Positions 37,062 through 47,001 of a stretch of 64,000 bases of DNA are shown piece by piece. The DNA comes from Microbacterium schleiferi (lineage in GTDB: Bacteria; Actinomycetota; Actinomycetes; Actinomycetales; Microbacteriaceae), in assembly GCF_020781975.1 (NCBI RefSeq), contig NZ_JAJGNI010000004.1, positions 186,001 to 250,000 of the forward strand, read 5' to 3'. The position numbers and the translations under genes were made by a program. The notes under the pieces were generated by a model. It saw only the letters and a list, made by a program, of their open reading frames with translations. It ran no database searches and was not told the DNA's origin. Numbering within the stretch: position 1 is the first letter of the stretch; every line of letters begins with the position of its first letter.

Positions 37062-38456
37062 TCAGATGCGGAACCGGGCGCGCGCGTTCATGACACTCGT
37101 GAGGGTCGCCCGCACCGGCTGCCCGAGGTAGATGCCCAGTGATGCGCCGACAGCCAGTGCGATACCGATCACTCCGGCGTTCACGAGTGTCCCGAACCCC
37201 ACGAGCATGTGAGCCGGGTCCTCACCTGACTGCACCAGCGTGAGCAGGCCCCGGAAGACCATCGCACCGGGCACCATTGGCAAGATGGCTGCCGCCGTCA
37301 CGGCTACCGACGGCACGTGGAGGCGGTAGGCGAGCAGGATGCCGATGAAGCTGCCGGCGAGGGCGCCCACGCCGCATGCTGCGGCGGTGTCGAGGCCGAT
37401 GAGCGACGCCAGAAGGTAGCCGGTCCAGGCTGCGACGCTTAGTGCCGCGCTGACGAGGATGATCCGCATCCCTGACCCGTTGATGACCGCCACCGATACG
37501 GCGATCAGTGCGGCGCCCAGGAACTGCAGCGGGATGGCGCCGAGGGGGAGAGCCTCGCTCGGAGGATCGACGGTGAGCCCGATAAGGCTGGCGACCTGCA
37601 GACCCACCAGGATGCCGATGACAACGCCGAGCGTCTGAGTGGTCAGTTCCAGGATGCGTCCCGATGCGGTGAGGGCGAACCCGTCGATCGCATCCTGGGC
37701 TGCTCCCACGACGGTGAGGCCGGCGAGCATCAACACGATCGCTGAGGCGACGATGACGGAGGGGCGTGCGTCAGCGGCGCCCGGCAGGCCTGTTCCAGCC
37801 AGCGCGGGAGCGAGCGATGCGAACAGCGTCAGGACTGCGGCGGCGGTGATCTGGCTGAAAAAGAACGGCACCCGTGCCCGCGCGAGACCGAATTGTGTGA
37901 GCGCGGCGAGGGCTGCAGCGAGGAACGCGAGAACCGTCACAACGGGATTGCCGCCGAACATGATCGCAACGCCCACGGCGAGCAGGCCCTGCGCTGCGAC
38001 CACGATGATCGGTCGACGGGAGAAAGGTGTTCGTCGGATCCCGGTCAGGCGCGCCCGCGACTCCGGTAGCGCAAGGCCGCTCGTGACCTCGTTCAGGAGC
38101 GCCTGCAGTCGCAGCAGTTTCTCGTAGTCGGGAGCCGCCGCCCGGACAACGCGCAAAAGCGTGATCGGACGGTCTTCGCCACTGCGGTGATAGGCAGCAG
38201 TGATCGAGTTGTATGTGACATCCACGTGCACCGGATGTAGACCGTACGCGCCGGCGGCGCGCACGATCGCAAAGGTCACCTCTGAGGCGGGAGCCCCAGT
38301 CACCAGCATCGTCTCGCCCAAGCGGACGGCGAAGTCGAGGATGCGCACCGCAGCGGCGTCATCGACGATCGGAAGCGCTTCGGTCGCCGGGTAGGCGTCT
38401 GCGGAGATACGGAAGAGGCGGCCAAGTGGATTCGGTAGGCGACGCCGACGTTGCAT
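37062..38456 (-). CDS. ThrE-type threonine/serine exporter
   Basis: 464 aa. N-terminal DUF1212-like region with a conserved AAA..DVTYNSITAAYHR phrase, followed by about ten helices in two sets. ThrE proteins export threonine/serine and the gene sits beside lysC-asd, whose pathway leads to threonine. The ATG at 38456 is chosen: GGGAGC lies eight bases upstream, and a TAGGGT box at the position of the alternative GTG (38495) implies transcription begins downstream of that GTG. Confidence 0.85.
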   Translation of the reverse strand: MQRRRRLPNPLGRLFRISADAYPATEALPIVDDAAAVRILDFAVRLGETMLVTGAPASEVTFAIVRAAGAYGLHPVHVDVTYNSITAAYHRSGEDRPITLLRVVRAAAPDYEKLLRLQALLNEVTSGLALPESRARLTGIRRTPFSRRPIIVVAAQGLLAVGVAIMFGGNPVVTVLAFLAAALAALTQFGLARARVPFFFSQITAAAVLTLFASLAPALAGTGLPGAADARPSVIVASAIVLMLAGLTVVGAAQDAIDGFALTASGRILELTTQTLGVVIGILVGLQVASLIGLTVDPPSEALPLGAIPLQFLGAALIAVSVAVINGSGMRIILVSAALSVAAWTGYLLASLIGLDTAAACGVGALAGSFIGILLAYRLHVPSVAVTAAAILPMVPGAMVFRGLLTLVQSGEDPAHMLVGFGTLVNAGVIGIALAVGASLGIYLGQPVRATLTSVMNARARFRI

Positions 38457-38565
38457 GGCGGAAGCTCCCAGGTCGTCACGGATGGCTTCGTCCACCCTAC
38501 GTGCCGCGTTCCGGTGCTACCTGGCGCCGACGGTCCCCATGACGTGTTCGGCATGTGCGCCTCCG

Positions 38566-38571
38566 TAGAAT
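38566..38571 (+). promoter_or_regulatory. Predicted -10 of lysC-asd
   Basis: TAGAAT in the gap divergent from the ThrE gene, implying a leader of about 40 bases before the lysC GTG with GGGAG ribosome site. Confidence 0.4.
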
Positions 38572-38617
38572 GGGTCGCTGGGTTCGGCATCCGAGCCTGT
38601 CATCCCGGGAGTTGCAT

Positions 38618-39904
38618 GTGGCGCTGATCGTCCAGAAGTACGGTGGGTCGTCGGTGGCCGACGCCGAGAGCATCAAGCGCGTCGCCAAACGGATCGTCGA
38701 CACACGTCGTGCCGGTCACGACGTCGTTGTCGCCGTGAGCGCCATGGGCGACACGACCGACGAGCTTCTCGACCTCGCGGGCCAGGTCGCACCGATTCCC
38801 GCTCCGCGCGAGCTCGACATGCTGCTTTCGAGCGGTGAGCGGATCTCAATGGCGTTGCTGGCGATGGCGATCTCGTCGATGGGCTTCGAGGCGCGCTCGT
38901 TCACCGGCAGCCAAGCCGGCATGATCACGGATGCCACGCACGGCGCCGCCCGCATCGTCGATGTCACTCCCATTCGACTCCGCGAGGCTCTCGACGAGGG
39001 CGCCATCGTGATCGTCGCCGGATTCCAAGGCTTCAACCGAGACACCCGTGACATCACGACCCTCGGCCGCGGTGGCTCCGACACGACCGCTGTGGCGCTC
39101 GCAGCGGCCCTCGAGGCCGACGTCTGCGAGATCTACAGCGACGTGGACGGGATCTTCACCGCCGACCCGCGCGTCGTGCCGATGGCGCGAAAGCTTGATG
39201 TCGTCTCCAGCGAAGAGATGCTGGAGCTCGCCGCCAATGGTGCGAAGGTGCTCTACATCCGCGCCGTCGAATATGCCCGCCGTCACGGCGTCCTCATTCA
39301 TGCCCGGTCGACGTTCAGCTCGAGCGAGGGCACCTACGTCCTGGGTCCGGGCCAGTCCCGTCCCGATGCTCCGGAGGGAGTCACCATGGAAGAACCCATC
39401 GTCGCGGGGGTCGCCACCGACCTCGGTCAGGCCAAGATCACCGTCATCGGCGTCCCGGATGTGCCCGGCAAGGCAGCCGAGATCTTCAAGATCGTCGCCA
39501 AGTCGGGTGCGAACGTCGACATGATCGTGCAGAACGTGTCGGCTGCCGCCACCGGACGCACCGATATCTCCTTCACGCTCCCCAAGCAGGATGCCGCGCC
39601 GGCGCTGAAGGCGCTCGCCGCCGACCAGAGCGAGGTCGGCTTCGAAAGCCTCGTGCACGACGACCAGATCGGCAAGCTCTCGGTGGTCGGTGCGGGGATG
39701 CGCACGCATTCGGGCGTATCAGCGACCCTCTTCGAGGCGCTGAGCGTTGCGGGGATCAACATCGAGATGATCTCGACCTCCGAGATCCGGATCTCGGTGG
39801 TGCTTCGCGGCTCCGACATCGCCGAGGCGGCTCGCGTCGTGCACACCGCCTACGGGCTGGATGCCGACAGTGCCGCCACCGTCTACGCCGGCACCGGCCG
39901 CTAA
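38618..39904 (+). CDS. lysC: Aspartate kinase
   Basis: 428 aa, first step of the aspartate pathway (lysine, threonine, methionine, diaminopimelate). Kinase motif [20 protein letters not shown] at the N-terminus, [18 protein letters not shown], then two ACT domains that give lysine/threonine feedback. The GTG at 38618 has GGGAG seven bases upstream and starts at the usual point (ALIVQKYGG). An internal start at 39386 probably also makes the regulatory beta subunit. Followed by asd across a hairpin. Confidence 0.97.
   Translation: MALIVQKYGGSSVADAESIKRVAKRIVDTRRAGHDVVVAVSAMGDTTDELLDLAGQVAPIPAPRELDMLLSSGERISMALLAMAISSMGFEARSFTGSQAGMITDATHGAARIVDVTPIRLREALDEGAIVIVAGFQGFNRDTRDITTLGRGGSDTTAVALAAALEADVCEIYSDVDGIFTADPRVVPMARKLDVVSSEEMLELAANGAKVLYIRAVEYARRHGVLIHARSTFSSSEGTYVLGPGQSRPDAPEGVTMEEPIVAGVATDLGQAKITVIGVPDVPGKAAEIFKIVAKSGANVDMIVQNVSAAATGRTDISFTLPKQDAAPALKALAADQSEVGFESLVHDDQIGKLSVVGAGMRTHSGVSATLFEALSVAGINIEMISTSEIRISVVLRGSDIAEAARVVHTAYGLDADSAATVYAGTGR
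39386..39904 (+). CDS. Internal start for the LysC beta (regulatory) subunit
   Basis: Inside lysC, ATG 39386 ([20 protein letters not shown]) is preceded by CCGGAGGGAG nine bases before. This is the position where Corynebacterium glutamicum lysC has its beta-subunit start (MEEAVLTGVATDKSEAK). The product would be 172 aa comprising the ACT domains, and the alpha2beta2 form is expected. Confidence 0.75.
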   Translation: MEEPIVAGVATDLGQAKITVIGVPDVPGKAAEIFKIVAKSGANVDMIVQNVSAAATGRTDISFTLPKQDAAPALKALAADQSEVGFESLVHDDQIGKLSVVGAGMRTHSGVSATLFEALSVAGINIEMISTSEIRISVVLRGSDIAEAARVVHTAYGLDADSAATVYAGTGR

Positions 39905-39958
39905 ACTCTCTGCAACCCCGCAGTCGCACCACCCGCGGCTCGCACCGCACCAGCTCCA

Positions 39959-41099
<1,141 letters not shown>

Positions 41100-41107
41100 T
41101 CCCGATC

Positions 41108-41121
41108 TCTCGACGTCGAGA
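41108..41121. promoter_or_regulatory. 14-bp palindrome upstream of mqo
   Basis: TCTCGACGTCGAGA is a perfect palindrome centred about 20-30 bp before the predicted -10 (TAGACT, 41140-41145), which itself ends six bases before the mqo GTG. The palindrome lies where the -35 should be, as expected for a repressor site. The regulator is unknown. Confidence 0.5.
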
Positions 41122-41151
41122 TATCGTTCCAGCCGCCCGTAGACTTGACCG

Positions 41152-42627
41152 GTGACCGAACCCGTCGACGTCCTGCTGATCGGTGGCGGTGTGATGAGCG
41201 CCACCCTGGGCACCTTCATCTCCCAACTCGAACCCGACTGGACCATCGAGGTCTATGAGCGGCTGGGCGATGTCGCCCTGGAAAGCTCAAACGCCTGGAA
41301 CAACGCCGGGACGGGGCATGCCGCCCTGTGCGAGCTGAACTACATGCCGGCGGCAGCCGACGGCAGCGTGGATCCAGCCAAGGCGATCTCGATCAATGAG
41401 CAGTTCCAGCTCAGCCGCCAATTCTGGGCATCGCTGGTCGAGCGCGGCATCCTGGACGAACCGTCGACGTTTATCAACTCGACGCCGCACATGACATTCG
41501 TGCGCGGCGAGAAGGATGTCGCGTACCTCAAGCGCCGCTACGAGGCGCTGAAGACGCAGCCGCTGTTCGCCGGGATCGAGTACAGCGAAGACTCTCGGGT
41601 CATCAACCAGTGGGCTCCGCTGCTCATGCAGAAGCGTCTCGCGAGCGACGAGCCGTTCGCGGCGACGCGCGTCCCGGCCGGCACGGATGTCGACTTCGGT
41701 GCCCTCACCAGACAGCTGTTCGACAACCTGAAGCAGCATGGTGGTCGGGTCGTGACCGACCGCCAGGTGACGGGACTGAAGAAGCTGAAGGACGGCACCT
41801 GGGAGGTGTCGTGGCGCAACCAGGTCGGTCGCACTCCCGGCAAGACGCGGGCACGCTTCGTGTTCGTCGGCGCGGGCGGATGGGCAATCAAGCTTCTGCA
41901 GAAATCCGGTATCCCCGAGATCAAGGGATACGGCGTCTTCCCGATCGGTGGGCAGTGGCTCAAGACCAGCAACCCCGCCCTGGTGGCCCAGCACCGCGCG
42001 AAGGTCTACTCGCAGGCATCCGTCGGTGCGCCGCCCATGTCGGTGCCGCACCTTGACACTCGCGTCGTCGATGGTGAGACCTCGCTGCTGTTCGGACCGT
42101 TCGCGACGTTCAGTCCGAAGTTCCTCAAGCGCGGCTCGATATTCGACATCATCGCCCAGGTTCGCCCCGGCAATCTGTGGCCGATGATCAAGGTCGCAAT
42201 CGACAATCCAAGCCTCATCCGGTACCTGATCGGAGAGCTCCTCAAGAACAAGAGGCGCAAGGTCGACAGCCTCCGCACCTTCATGCCGACCGCCAAGGAC
42301 GAGGACTGGATGCTCCTGAACGCCGGCCAGCGCGCCCAGGTGATGAAGAAGGATCCCGAGAAGGGCGGCGTGCTGCAGTTCGGCACCGAGGTCGTGAGTT
42401 CGGCCGACGGCACGATCGCCGGCCTCTTGGGTGCCTCCCCGGGTGCCTCGACTGCCGTGGCGATCATGCTGGGCATCCTGAAGTCGAGTTTCCCCGACCG
42501 CATCGACGAGTGGGAGGGGACGCTGCGCGACCTCATCCCGAGCTACGGCGGGCACCTCAACAGCAACCCGGATGCCGCGCAGCAGACCCTTGCCGAGACC
42601 GCGAACGTCCTCGCGCTGAAGGCGTAA
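41152..42627 (+). CDS. mqo: Malate:quinone oxidoreductase
   Basis: 491 aa, FAD-dependent peripheral membrane enzyme that oxidises malate to oxaloacetate and reduces menaquinone. FAD motif DVLLIGGGVMSATLG at residues 4-18, the WNNAGTGHAALCELNYMP and INEQFQLSRQFW phrases are typical of Mqo. Leaderless GTG is predicted (TAGACT six bases before). It is preceded by a strong palindrome. Confidence 0.97.
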   Translation: MTEPVDVLLIGGGVMSATLGTFISQLEPDWTIEVYERLGDVALESSNAWNNAGTGHAALCELNYMPAAADGSVDPAKAISINEQFQLSRQFWASLVERGILDEPSTFINSTPHMTFVRGEKDVAYLKRRYEALKTQPLFAGIEYSEDSRVINQWAPLLMQKRLASDEPFAATRVPAGTDVDFGALTRQLFDNLKQHGGRVVTDRQVTGLKKLKDGTWEVSWRNQVGRTPGKTRARFVFVGAGGWAIKLLQKSGIPEIKGYGVFPIGGQWLKTSNPALVAQHRAKVYSQASVGAPPMSVPHLDTRVVDGETSLLFGPFATFSPKFLKRGSIFDIIAQVRPGNLWPMIKVAIDNPSLIRYLIGELLKNKRRKVDSLRTFMPTAKDEDWMLLNAGQRAQVMKKDPEKGGVLQFGTEVVSSADGTIAGLLGASPGASTAVAIMLGILKSSFPDRIDEWEGTLRDLIPSYGGHLNSNPDAAQQTLAETANVLALKA

Positions 42628-42659
42628 TGCTCGCCTATCCGTCGAGCTGAGATCCGAAC

Positions 42660-43313
42660 GTGGCGAAGCTGTACTTCCGGTACGGAGCGATGAACTCCGG
42701 AAAGTCCACCGCCCTGCTGCAGGCGGCGTACAACTACGAGGAGCGCGGTCAGCACGTGCTGCTGGCCAAACCCGCAATCGACACGAAGGAAGCCGATCAC
42801 ATCTCGAGCCGGCTCGGTGTGACGCGTCCCGTGGACTTCCTCATCCCTCCCGTCGCTGACCTGCGTGAGCTGTTCGCGCACCACCGGGAACAGTTGGTTC
42901 GCCGCGAAAACGAAGCGCTCGTTCCCGAAGCCGAAGGCCGTCGCACGGATGTCGCATGTCTCCTCATCGACGAGGCGCAGTTCCTCACACCCGAGCAGGT
43001 CGACGATCTGCTCCGGATCGTCGTGCTCGATGGTGTACCGGTGCTCGCGTACGGCATCCGCACTGACTTTCGCACCCACGCGTTCCCGGGATCGCGACGG
43101 CTTCTTGAGCTCGCCCACTCGCTCGAAGAGCTCAAGACGATCTGTCGGTGCGGCCGTAAGGCGATCTTCAACGCCCGTCTGGTCGGCGGGAGGTTCGTCT
43201 TCGACGGTGATCAGGTCGCGATCGACGAGCTCTCGACAGACCGGGTCACGTACGAGTCGATGTGCGCCGAGTGCTACCTGCGCGAGTCCGGCGGGCGCAT
43301 CGACGGACGCTGA
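42660..43313 (+). CDS. tdk: Thymidine kinase
   Basis: 217 aa, phosphorylates thymidine. P-loop GAMNSGKST (9-17), LIDEAQFL as the Walker B-like site at about 102-109, and a zinc site formed by CRCGRKA and CAECYLRE Cys pairs. Length fits type II thymidine kinase. GTG start. It lies 32 bp after mqo. Confidence 0.95.
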   Translation: MAKLYFRYGAMNSGKSTALLQAAYNYEERGQHVLLAKPAIDTKEADHISSRLGVTRPVDFLIPPVADLRELFAHHREQLVRRENEALVPEAEGRRTDVACLLIDEAQFLTPEQVDDLLRIVVLDGVPVLAYGIRTDFRTHAFPGSRRLLELAHSLEELKTICRCGRKAIFNARLVGGRFVFDGDQVAIDELSTDRVTYESMCAECYLRESGGRIDGR

Positions 43314-43334
43314 GCCCCTCCGTCCGCGGCGGCC

Positions 43335-44177
43335 TCAGGCGTTGGCTTCGGCAGGCCGCTGACGCGGCGGCAGCGGTACCAGCATCGATGTCGTCCGCTG
43401 GTACTGCGTGTATTCCGGGTACTTGGATGCCGAGATCGACTCGGTGAACACTGTGGAGCCGATAAACAGGACGGTCAGCAGTGCGGCGCCGATGATCGTC
43501 CAGTTGATGGCGCCGCCCCAGAGTCCCGCGCCGGCGGTGACGGCCGCTGTGGCGCCGAGCGCGTAGAACGCCCACCACTGCGCCTGCTCGAAGAAGAAGT
43601 TCGGATGCCGGCTGTAGCGCCACAGTCCGGTAGTGAGGAATCCGGGCTCGAGGGTACCGCCCGCAGCGTGCTTGGCCTTGTGGAAGTCCCACTGTTGCTG
43701 ATCGGCGATGAACTCGCCGGCGAGGAACAGCACGAACAGTGCGGCGAAGGCGGCATCCCATCCGGTGAAGGGCGTCGGATTCTGCCACGCGATGAGGGCG
43801 GGGAGGGAGATCAGCACGAGCAGCGCGTTCTGGTACAGCACGATGAAGAACACGTTGAAGAGTTGGAACTGCGCGGGCGACATCCGGGCCCGCAGGATCG
43901 CCCACCGGTAGTCCTCCATCCCGGTGTAGCCGCCCTTGCGGGCGAAGTTGAACGTCAAGCGTGCACCCCAGGCGGTGACGAGGACCGCCATGACCACCAG
44001 ACGCGTCGCATCCTCGCCGGCCACGAGTGCGGCGACCGCGAACACCCACACGTAGACTGCGGGCACGATCGACCACAGCCGGTCGACCCACGAGGTGTCT
44101 TTCGTGATGATCGAGGCGACCCAGCAGAACAGTGAGACAGCGGCGGCGATGCCGATGACGACAAGGAGGGGATCCAT
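43335..44177 (-). CDS. DUF1295 steroid-reductase-like membrane protein
   Basis: 280 aa with about six to seven helices. The C-terminal phrases GFLTTGLWRYSRHPNFFFEQAQWW and SAYTYPEYTQYQ-like SASKYPEYTQYQRTTS are the family signature (an isoprenylcysteine methyltransferase/steroid 5-alpha-reductase fold, NADPH-binding region). Substrate unknown. Divergent from the FadR-type regulator. Confidence 0.88.
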   Translation of the reverse strand: MDPLLVVIGIAAAVSLFCWVASIITKDTSWVDRLWSIVPAVYVWVFAVAALVAGEDATRLVVMAVLVTAWGARLTFNFARKGGYTGMEDYRWAILRARMSPAQFQLFNVFFIVLYQNALLVLISLPALIAWQNPTPFTGWDAAFAALFVLFLAGEFIADQQQWDFHKAKHAAGGTLEPGFLTTGLWRYSRHPNFFFEQAQWWAFYALGATAAVTAGAGLWGGAINWTIIGAALLTVLFIGSTVFTESISASKYPEYTQYQRTTSMLVPLPPRQRPAEANA

Positions 44178-44237
44178 GCCCCCACGCTAGCGTCGGCGCA
44201 GGGGTTTTGCGTGGTCATCGCGCGTGCGCGTTTGGTG

Positions 44238-44250
44238 GTGGTCAGACCAC
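44238..44250. promoter_or_regulatory. FadR-family operator upstream of its own regulator gene
   Basis: GTGGTC-A-GACCAC, perfect 6-bp half sites around one base. It contains TGGTCAGACCA, an exact match to the FadR/GntR consensus TNGTNNNACNA. It lies about 31 bp before the regulator start and also between the divergent genes, so it could act on both. Confidence 0.65.
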
Positions 44251-44281
44251 TGGGTAGCCTGAGGCAGACGAAGGAGTGCCT

Positions 44282-44989
44282 GTGACGGATGCCCCGGCCA
44301 AGGCCTGGCGGATCGTGCTGGATCGGATCGAGAGCGATCTGATGAGTGGAGAACTCGGTCCCGGCGACCGCCTGCCGCCCGAGCGCGAGTTGGCGACGAC
44401 CCTCGGTGTCGGCAGATCGAGTGTTCGCGAGGCGCTGCGGGTGCTCGAGGTGATGGGGCTGATCCGCACCGGGACGGGTTCAGGCCCGACTGCCGGTGCG
44501 ATCATCATCGGCACGCCGTCCGGCGGCATGTCGGCGCTGCTGCGGCTGCAGCTGGCGGCGCAGAGTTTCGCAGTCGAGGATGTCGTCCAGACCCGTATTG
44601 CGCTCGAATCGGCTGTCGTTGCCGACCTCGCGTCCGCAGAGTCGCCCGTGCTCGTCGACGTTCAGCGGGTGCTGGCCGCGATGGATGACGAGTCGCTGAG
44701 CCCCGAAGAGTTCGTCGCCCTTGATGCCCAACTGCATCTTGCGCTGGCCGAAGCTGCAGGCAACGGCGTCACGGTGGCGATGATGGGAGGCCTCCGTGAC
44801 GCGATTGAGGGATATGTGGCGCGGGGCATCCGTCGAATCGCCGACTGGGACGGCGCTGCTTCCCGCCTGCGCCACGAGCACCACCGGATCGTCGAGCTCA
44901 TCGGCGAGGGCCAGGCCGAAGCTGCGCGTGCCGCAGTAACCGACCACATCCGCGGCTACTACGCGACGGTTACCGCTCCGACGGAGTAG
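44282..44989 (+). CDS. GntR-family regulator, FadR subgroup
   Basis: 235 aa. N-terminal winged helix (LGPGDRLPPERELATTLGVGRSSVREALRVLEVMGLI) and a C-terminal FCD effector domain with conserved His residues in HHRIVELIGEGQAEAARAAV. FCD proteins sense small organic acids. GTG 44282 has AAGGAG five bases upstream, which is better than GTG 44276. No metabolic operon follows; the gene ends 20 bp into the convergent HAD gene. A perfect FadR-type operator lies just upstream, so autoregulation is likely. Confidence 0.88.
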   Translation: MTDAPAKAWRIVLDRIESDLMSGELGPGDRLPPERELATTLGVGRSSVREALRVLEVMGLIRTGTGSGPTAGAIIIGTPSGGMSALLRLQLAAQSFAVEDVVQTRIALESAVVADLASAESPVLVDVQRVLAAMDDESLSPEEFVALDAQLHLALAEAAGNGVTVAMMGGLRDAIEGYVARGIRRIADWDGAASRLRHEHHRIVELIGEGQAEAARAAVTDHIRGYYATVTAPTE

Positions 44990-45746
44990 GCAGCGTCGGG
45001 ATGAGCGCCTCGAGGAACTCGGCGGTGTCTTCCCAGCCCTCGACAGCCTGGCAGGTGACGCCCATGGCGAGCACGGGGTAGTCGTTGCCGTCCGGGTCGA
45101 GACGGTCACCGACGAAGAGCATGTCGTCGAGCGCGATGCCGGTCTGATCGGCGAGCTGACGCATCCCGTAGGCCTTATCGATTCCGCGCGCGGTGATATC
45201 GACGGATGTCGATCCGCCCGAGCGCACCTCGAGGTCTGGCACGCGAGCGGCAACTGCTTCGCGGAGCCGGTTCTTCTTTTCACCCGTCGGATCCCAGGCC
45301 ATTTTCGCGTCGACAGGGGCCTGCTGCCCGAGGGCGGAGAACGTGATCTGCGAGCCGCGGTCTTCGAGGATCTCGCCCCAGGTCTCGGACTCCCACAGCC
45401 CCAGACGCTTGGCCTCCTCCTCGACGGCGGTGATGGCGCGCTGCTTCTCATCGTCGGCGAGCGAGTGGGCGTAGATCGTGTCGATACCGTCAGTGCTCAG
45501 CCGGTAGTACTGCGTGCCGCAGGTGGGGAGCAGGTGCAGCCGAGCGAGCGTGTCAGCTGAGGCCTCGGGAAGACGGTCGACGACCTGCATCGTGAACTGC
45601 GCGAGCTGCCCACCCGAGATGATCGCGACCTCGACGCGTGCGGCGAGAGCGACGAGCAGATCGCCCATGCGCGGATCGATCGCGCTCTTCGAGGGAGCGA
45701 GAGTGTCATCCAGATCGAACGCAACCAGGCGGGGAGGGGTGGCCAT
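44970..45746 (-). CDS. HAD-IIB family phosphatase
   Basis: 258 aa. Motif I FDLDDTLAPSKS with Asp nucleophile, motif II AIISGG, and motif III/IV GTDKAYG-like GIDKAYGMRQLADQTG and FVGDRLDPDGNDYPV. The type IIB cap between them resembles sugar-phosphate phosphatases (phosphomannomutase-like). ATG 45746 has GGAAGGAT upstream. Substrate unknown. The stop overlaps the convergent regulator by 20 bp. Confidence 0.85.
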   Translation of the reverse strand: MATPPRLVAFDLDDTLAPSKSAIDPRMGDLLVALAARVEVAIISGGQLAQFTMQVVDRLPEASADTLARLHLLPTCGTQYYRLSTDGIDTIYAHSLADDEKQRAITAVEEEAKRLGLWESETWGEILEDRGSQITFSALGQQAPVDAKMAWDPTGEKKNRLREAVAARVPDLEVRSGGSTSVDITARGIDKAYGMRQLADQTGIALDDMLFVGDRLDPDGNDYPVLAMGVTCQAVEGWEDTAEFLEALIPTLPTPSER

Positions 45747-45895
45747 CAGGATCCTTCCGGGAGGGGGCGACGACACCGTCAGGTCTTGATTGTTGTGATC
45801 TTGCTCGATGGTCGGGGTGCGCCCCAGGGCCACTCCACACGCCGCGTTGCGTCGTGCGGAGCCTCGGGCGCTGGGGCCCGTTAGTCACCGCGATC

Positions 45896-45940
45896 ATTGT
45901 CTTGCGGGAGCCGACTTCTGGTCGGCTCCCGCAAGACAAT
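45896..45940. terminator. 20-bp perfect hairpin beside tRNA-Pro
   Basis: Perfect inverted repeat, arms 45896-45915 and 45921-45940, 5-nt loop TTCTG. It begins three bases after the 3' end of the minus-strand tRNA-Pro, so it is most likely the tRNA terminator, though no T-tract follows. Confidence 0.65.
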
Positions 45941-45943
45941 GCG

Positions 45944-46017
45944 TCGGGGTGACAGGATTTGAACCTGCGGCCTCGTCGTCCCGAACGACGCGCGCTACCA
46001 AGCTGCGCCACACCCCG
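45944..46017 (-). tRNA. tRNA-Pro (anticodon CGG)
   Basis: Minus strand: acceptor CGGGGTG/CACCCCG, D-arm GGCGCAGCTTGGTAGCGC, anticodon loop TTCGGGA between CGTCG/CGACG, T-arm GGTTCAAATCC. 74 nt; CCA is not encoded. Confidence 0.97.
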
Positions 46018-46041
46018 TGGCAACCGTTCGAGTCTACCCGA

Positions 46042-47001
46042 TCAGCGCTCGCCGCCCGAACCGCCGTCGGCTTCGACCGCCGTGAGAGTGATCAGCGAGA
46101 CCTCCGGCCGGCAGGCGAAGCGCACCGGCGCGTAGATCGAATGACCGACGCCGGCGCTCACGTTCAGCGGCACCGAGCGTCCCTCCTTGCGCCACGTGCT
46201 GAGGCCCCGCGCTTGGTCGAGCGGGATATCGCAGTTGGCCACCAGGGCACCGAATCCGGGCATCCGTACCTGGCCGCCATGGGTGTGTCCGGCGAAAATC
46301 ATGTCGGCGCCGAGCCCCGTGAAGGAATCGAGCACGCGGCGATAAGGAGCGTGGCTGACGCCGATCGTGAGGTCGGGTGATTGCGCCTTCAGGTCGGCCA
46401 CGAGCGGCGGGAGGACCTCGAGGCGGTCCCAGTGCCGGTGGGCATCGCTGACACCGAACGCTGCGATGGTGCGTCCGGCCACGGGGAAGGCCGCAGCAGC
46501 GTTGTTCAGCTCGTGCCAACCGAGATCGTTCTGCAGGTAGTCGTCGAGTGCGCCGACGTCGAGCCGCTCGGGCCTGGGCACAGACTTCGACGGCCCAGAG
46601 AAGTACAACAAGGGGTTTCGGGGGAGTGGGGCGTCGTGATCGTTCGATCCGTGCACGTAGGCCCCCGGGATGCCACGCAGTGGGTCGAGCGCGGCACGGA
46701 CGCCGGTGATTCCCTCAGCGTGCCCGAGGTTGTCTCCGGTGTTCACGACGAGGTCGGGGCGAAGTTCGTCGGCAAGTCCTGCAAGCCACCGCTGCTTGCG
46801 ACGCTGCCACGGCGCCATATGGATGTCGGAGAGGTGCAGGACCCGGAGCGGAGCGGAGCCTGCAGGCAAGACGCGCACCTCATGGCGTCGAACCGTGTAG
46901 AGGTAGCGCTCGATTCCCATGCCCCAGACGGCGGTGCCGACGCCGACCGCCCCCACGACCCCGAGGGTCGTGAGGGCGGTGCGTCCGAGCGGAGAACTCA
47001 C
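46042..47001 (-). CDS. Membrane-anchored metallophosphoesterase
   Basis: 319 aa. N-terminal hydrophobic segment, then the calcineurin-like fold: SDIHM (Asp, His), GDNLGH, GSNDHD, and GHTHGGQ metal ligands all present. The GTG overlaps the PBP stop (GTGA). In Mycobacterium tuberculosis the same pair is ponA2-Rv3683. The substrate could be a lipid-linked or nucleotide phosphate; unknown. Confidence 0.92.
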   Translation of the reverse strand: MSSPLGRTALTTLGVVGAVGVGTAVWGMGIERYLYTVRRHEVRVLPAGSAPLRVLHLSDIHMAPWQRRKQRWLAGLADELRPDLVVNTGDNLGHAEGITGVRAALDPLRGIPGAYVHGSNDHDAPLPRNPLLYFSGPSKSVPRPERLDVGALDDYLQNDLGWHELNNAAAAFPVAGRTIAAFGVSDAHRHWDRLEVLPPLVADLKAQSPDLTIGVSHAPYRRVLDSFTGLGADMIFAGHTHGGQVRMPGFGALVANCDIPLDQARGLSTWRKEGRSVPLNVSAGVGHSIYAPVRFACRPEVSLITLTAVEADGGSGGER

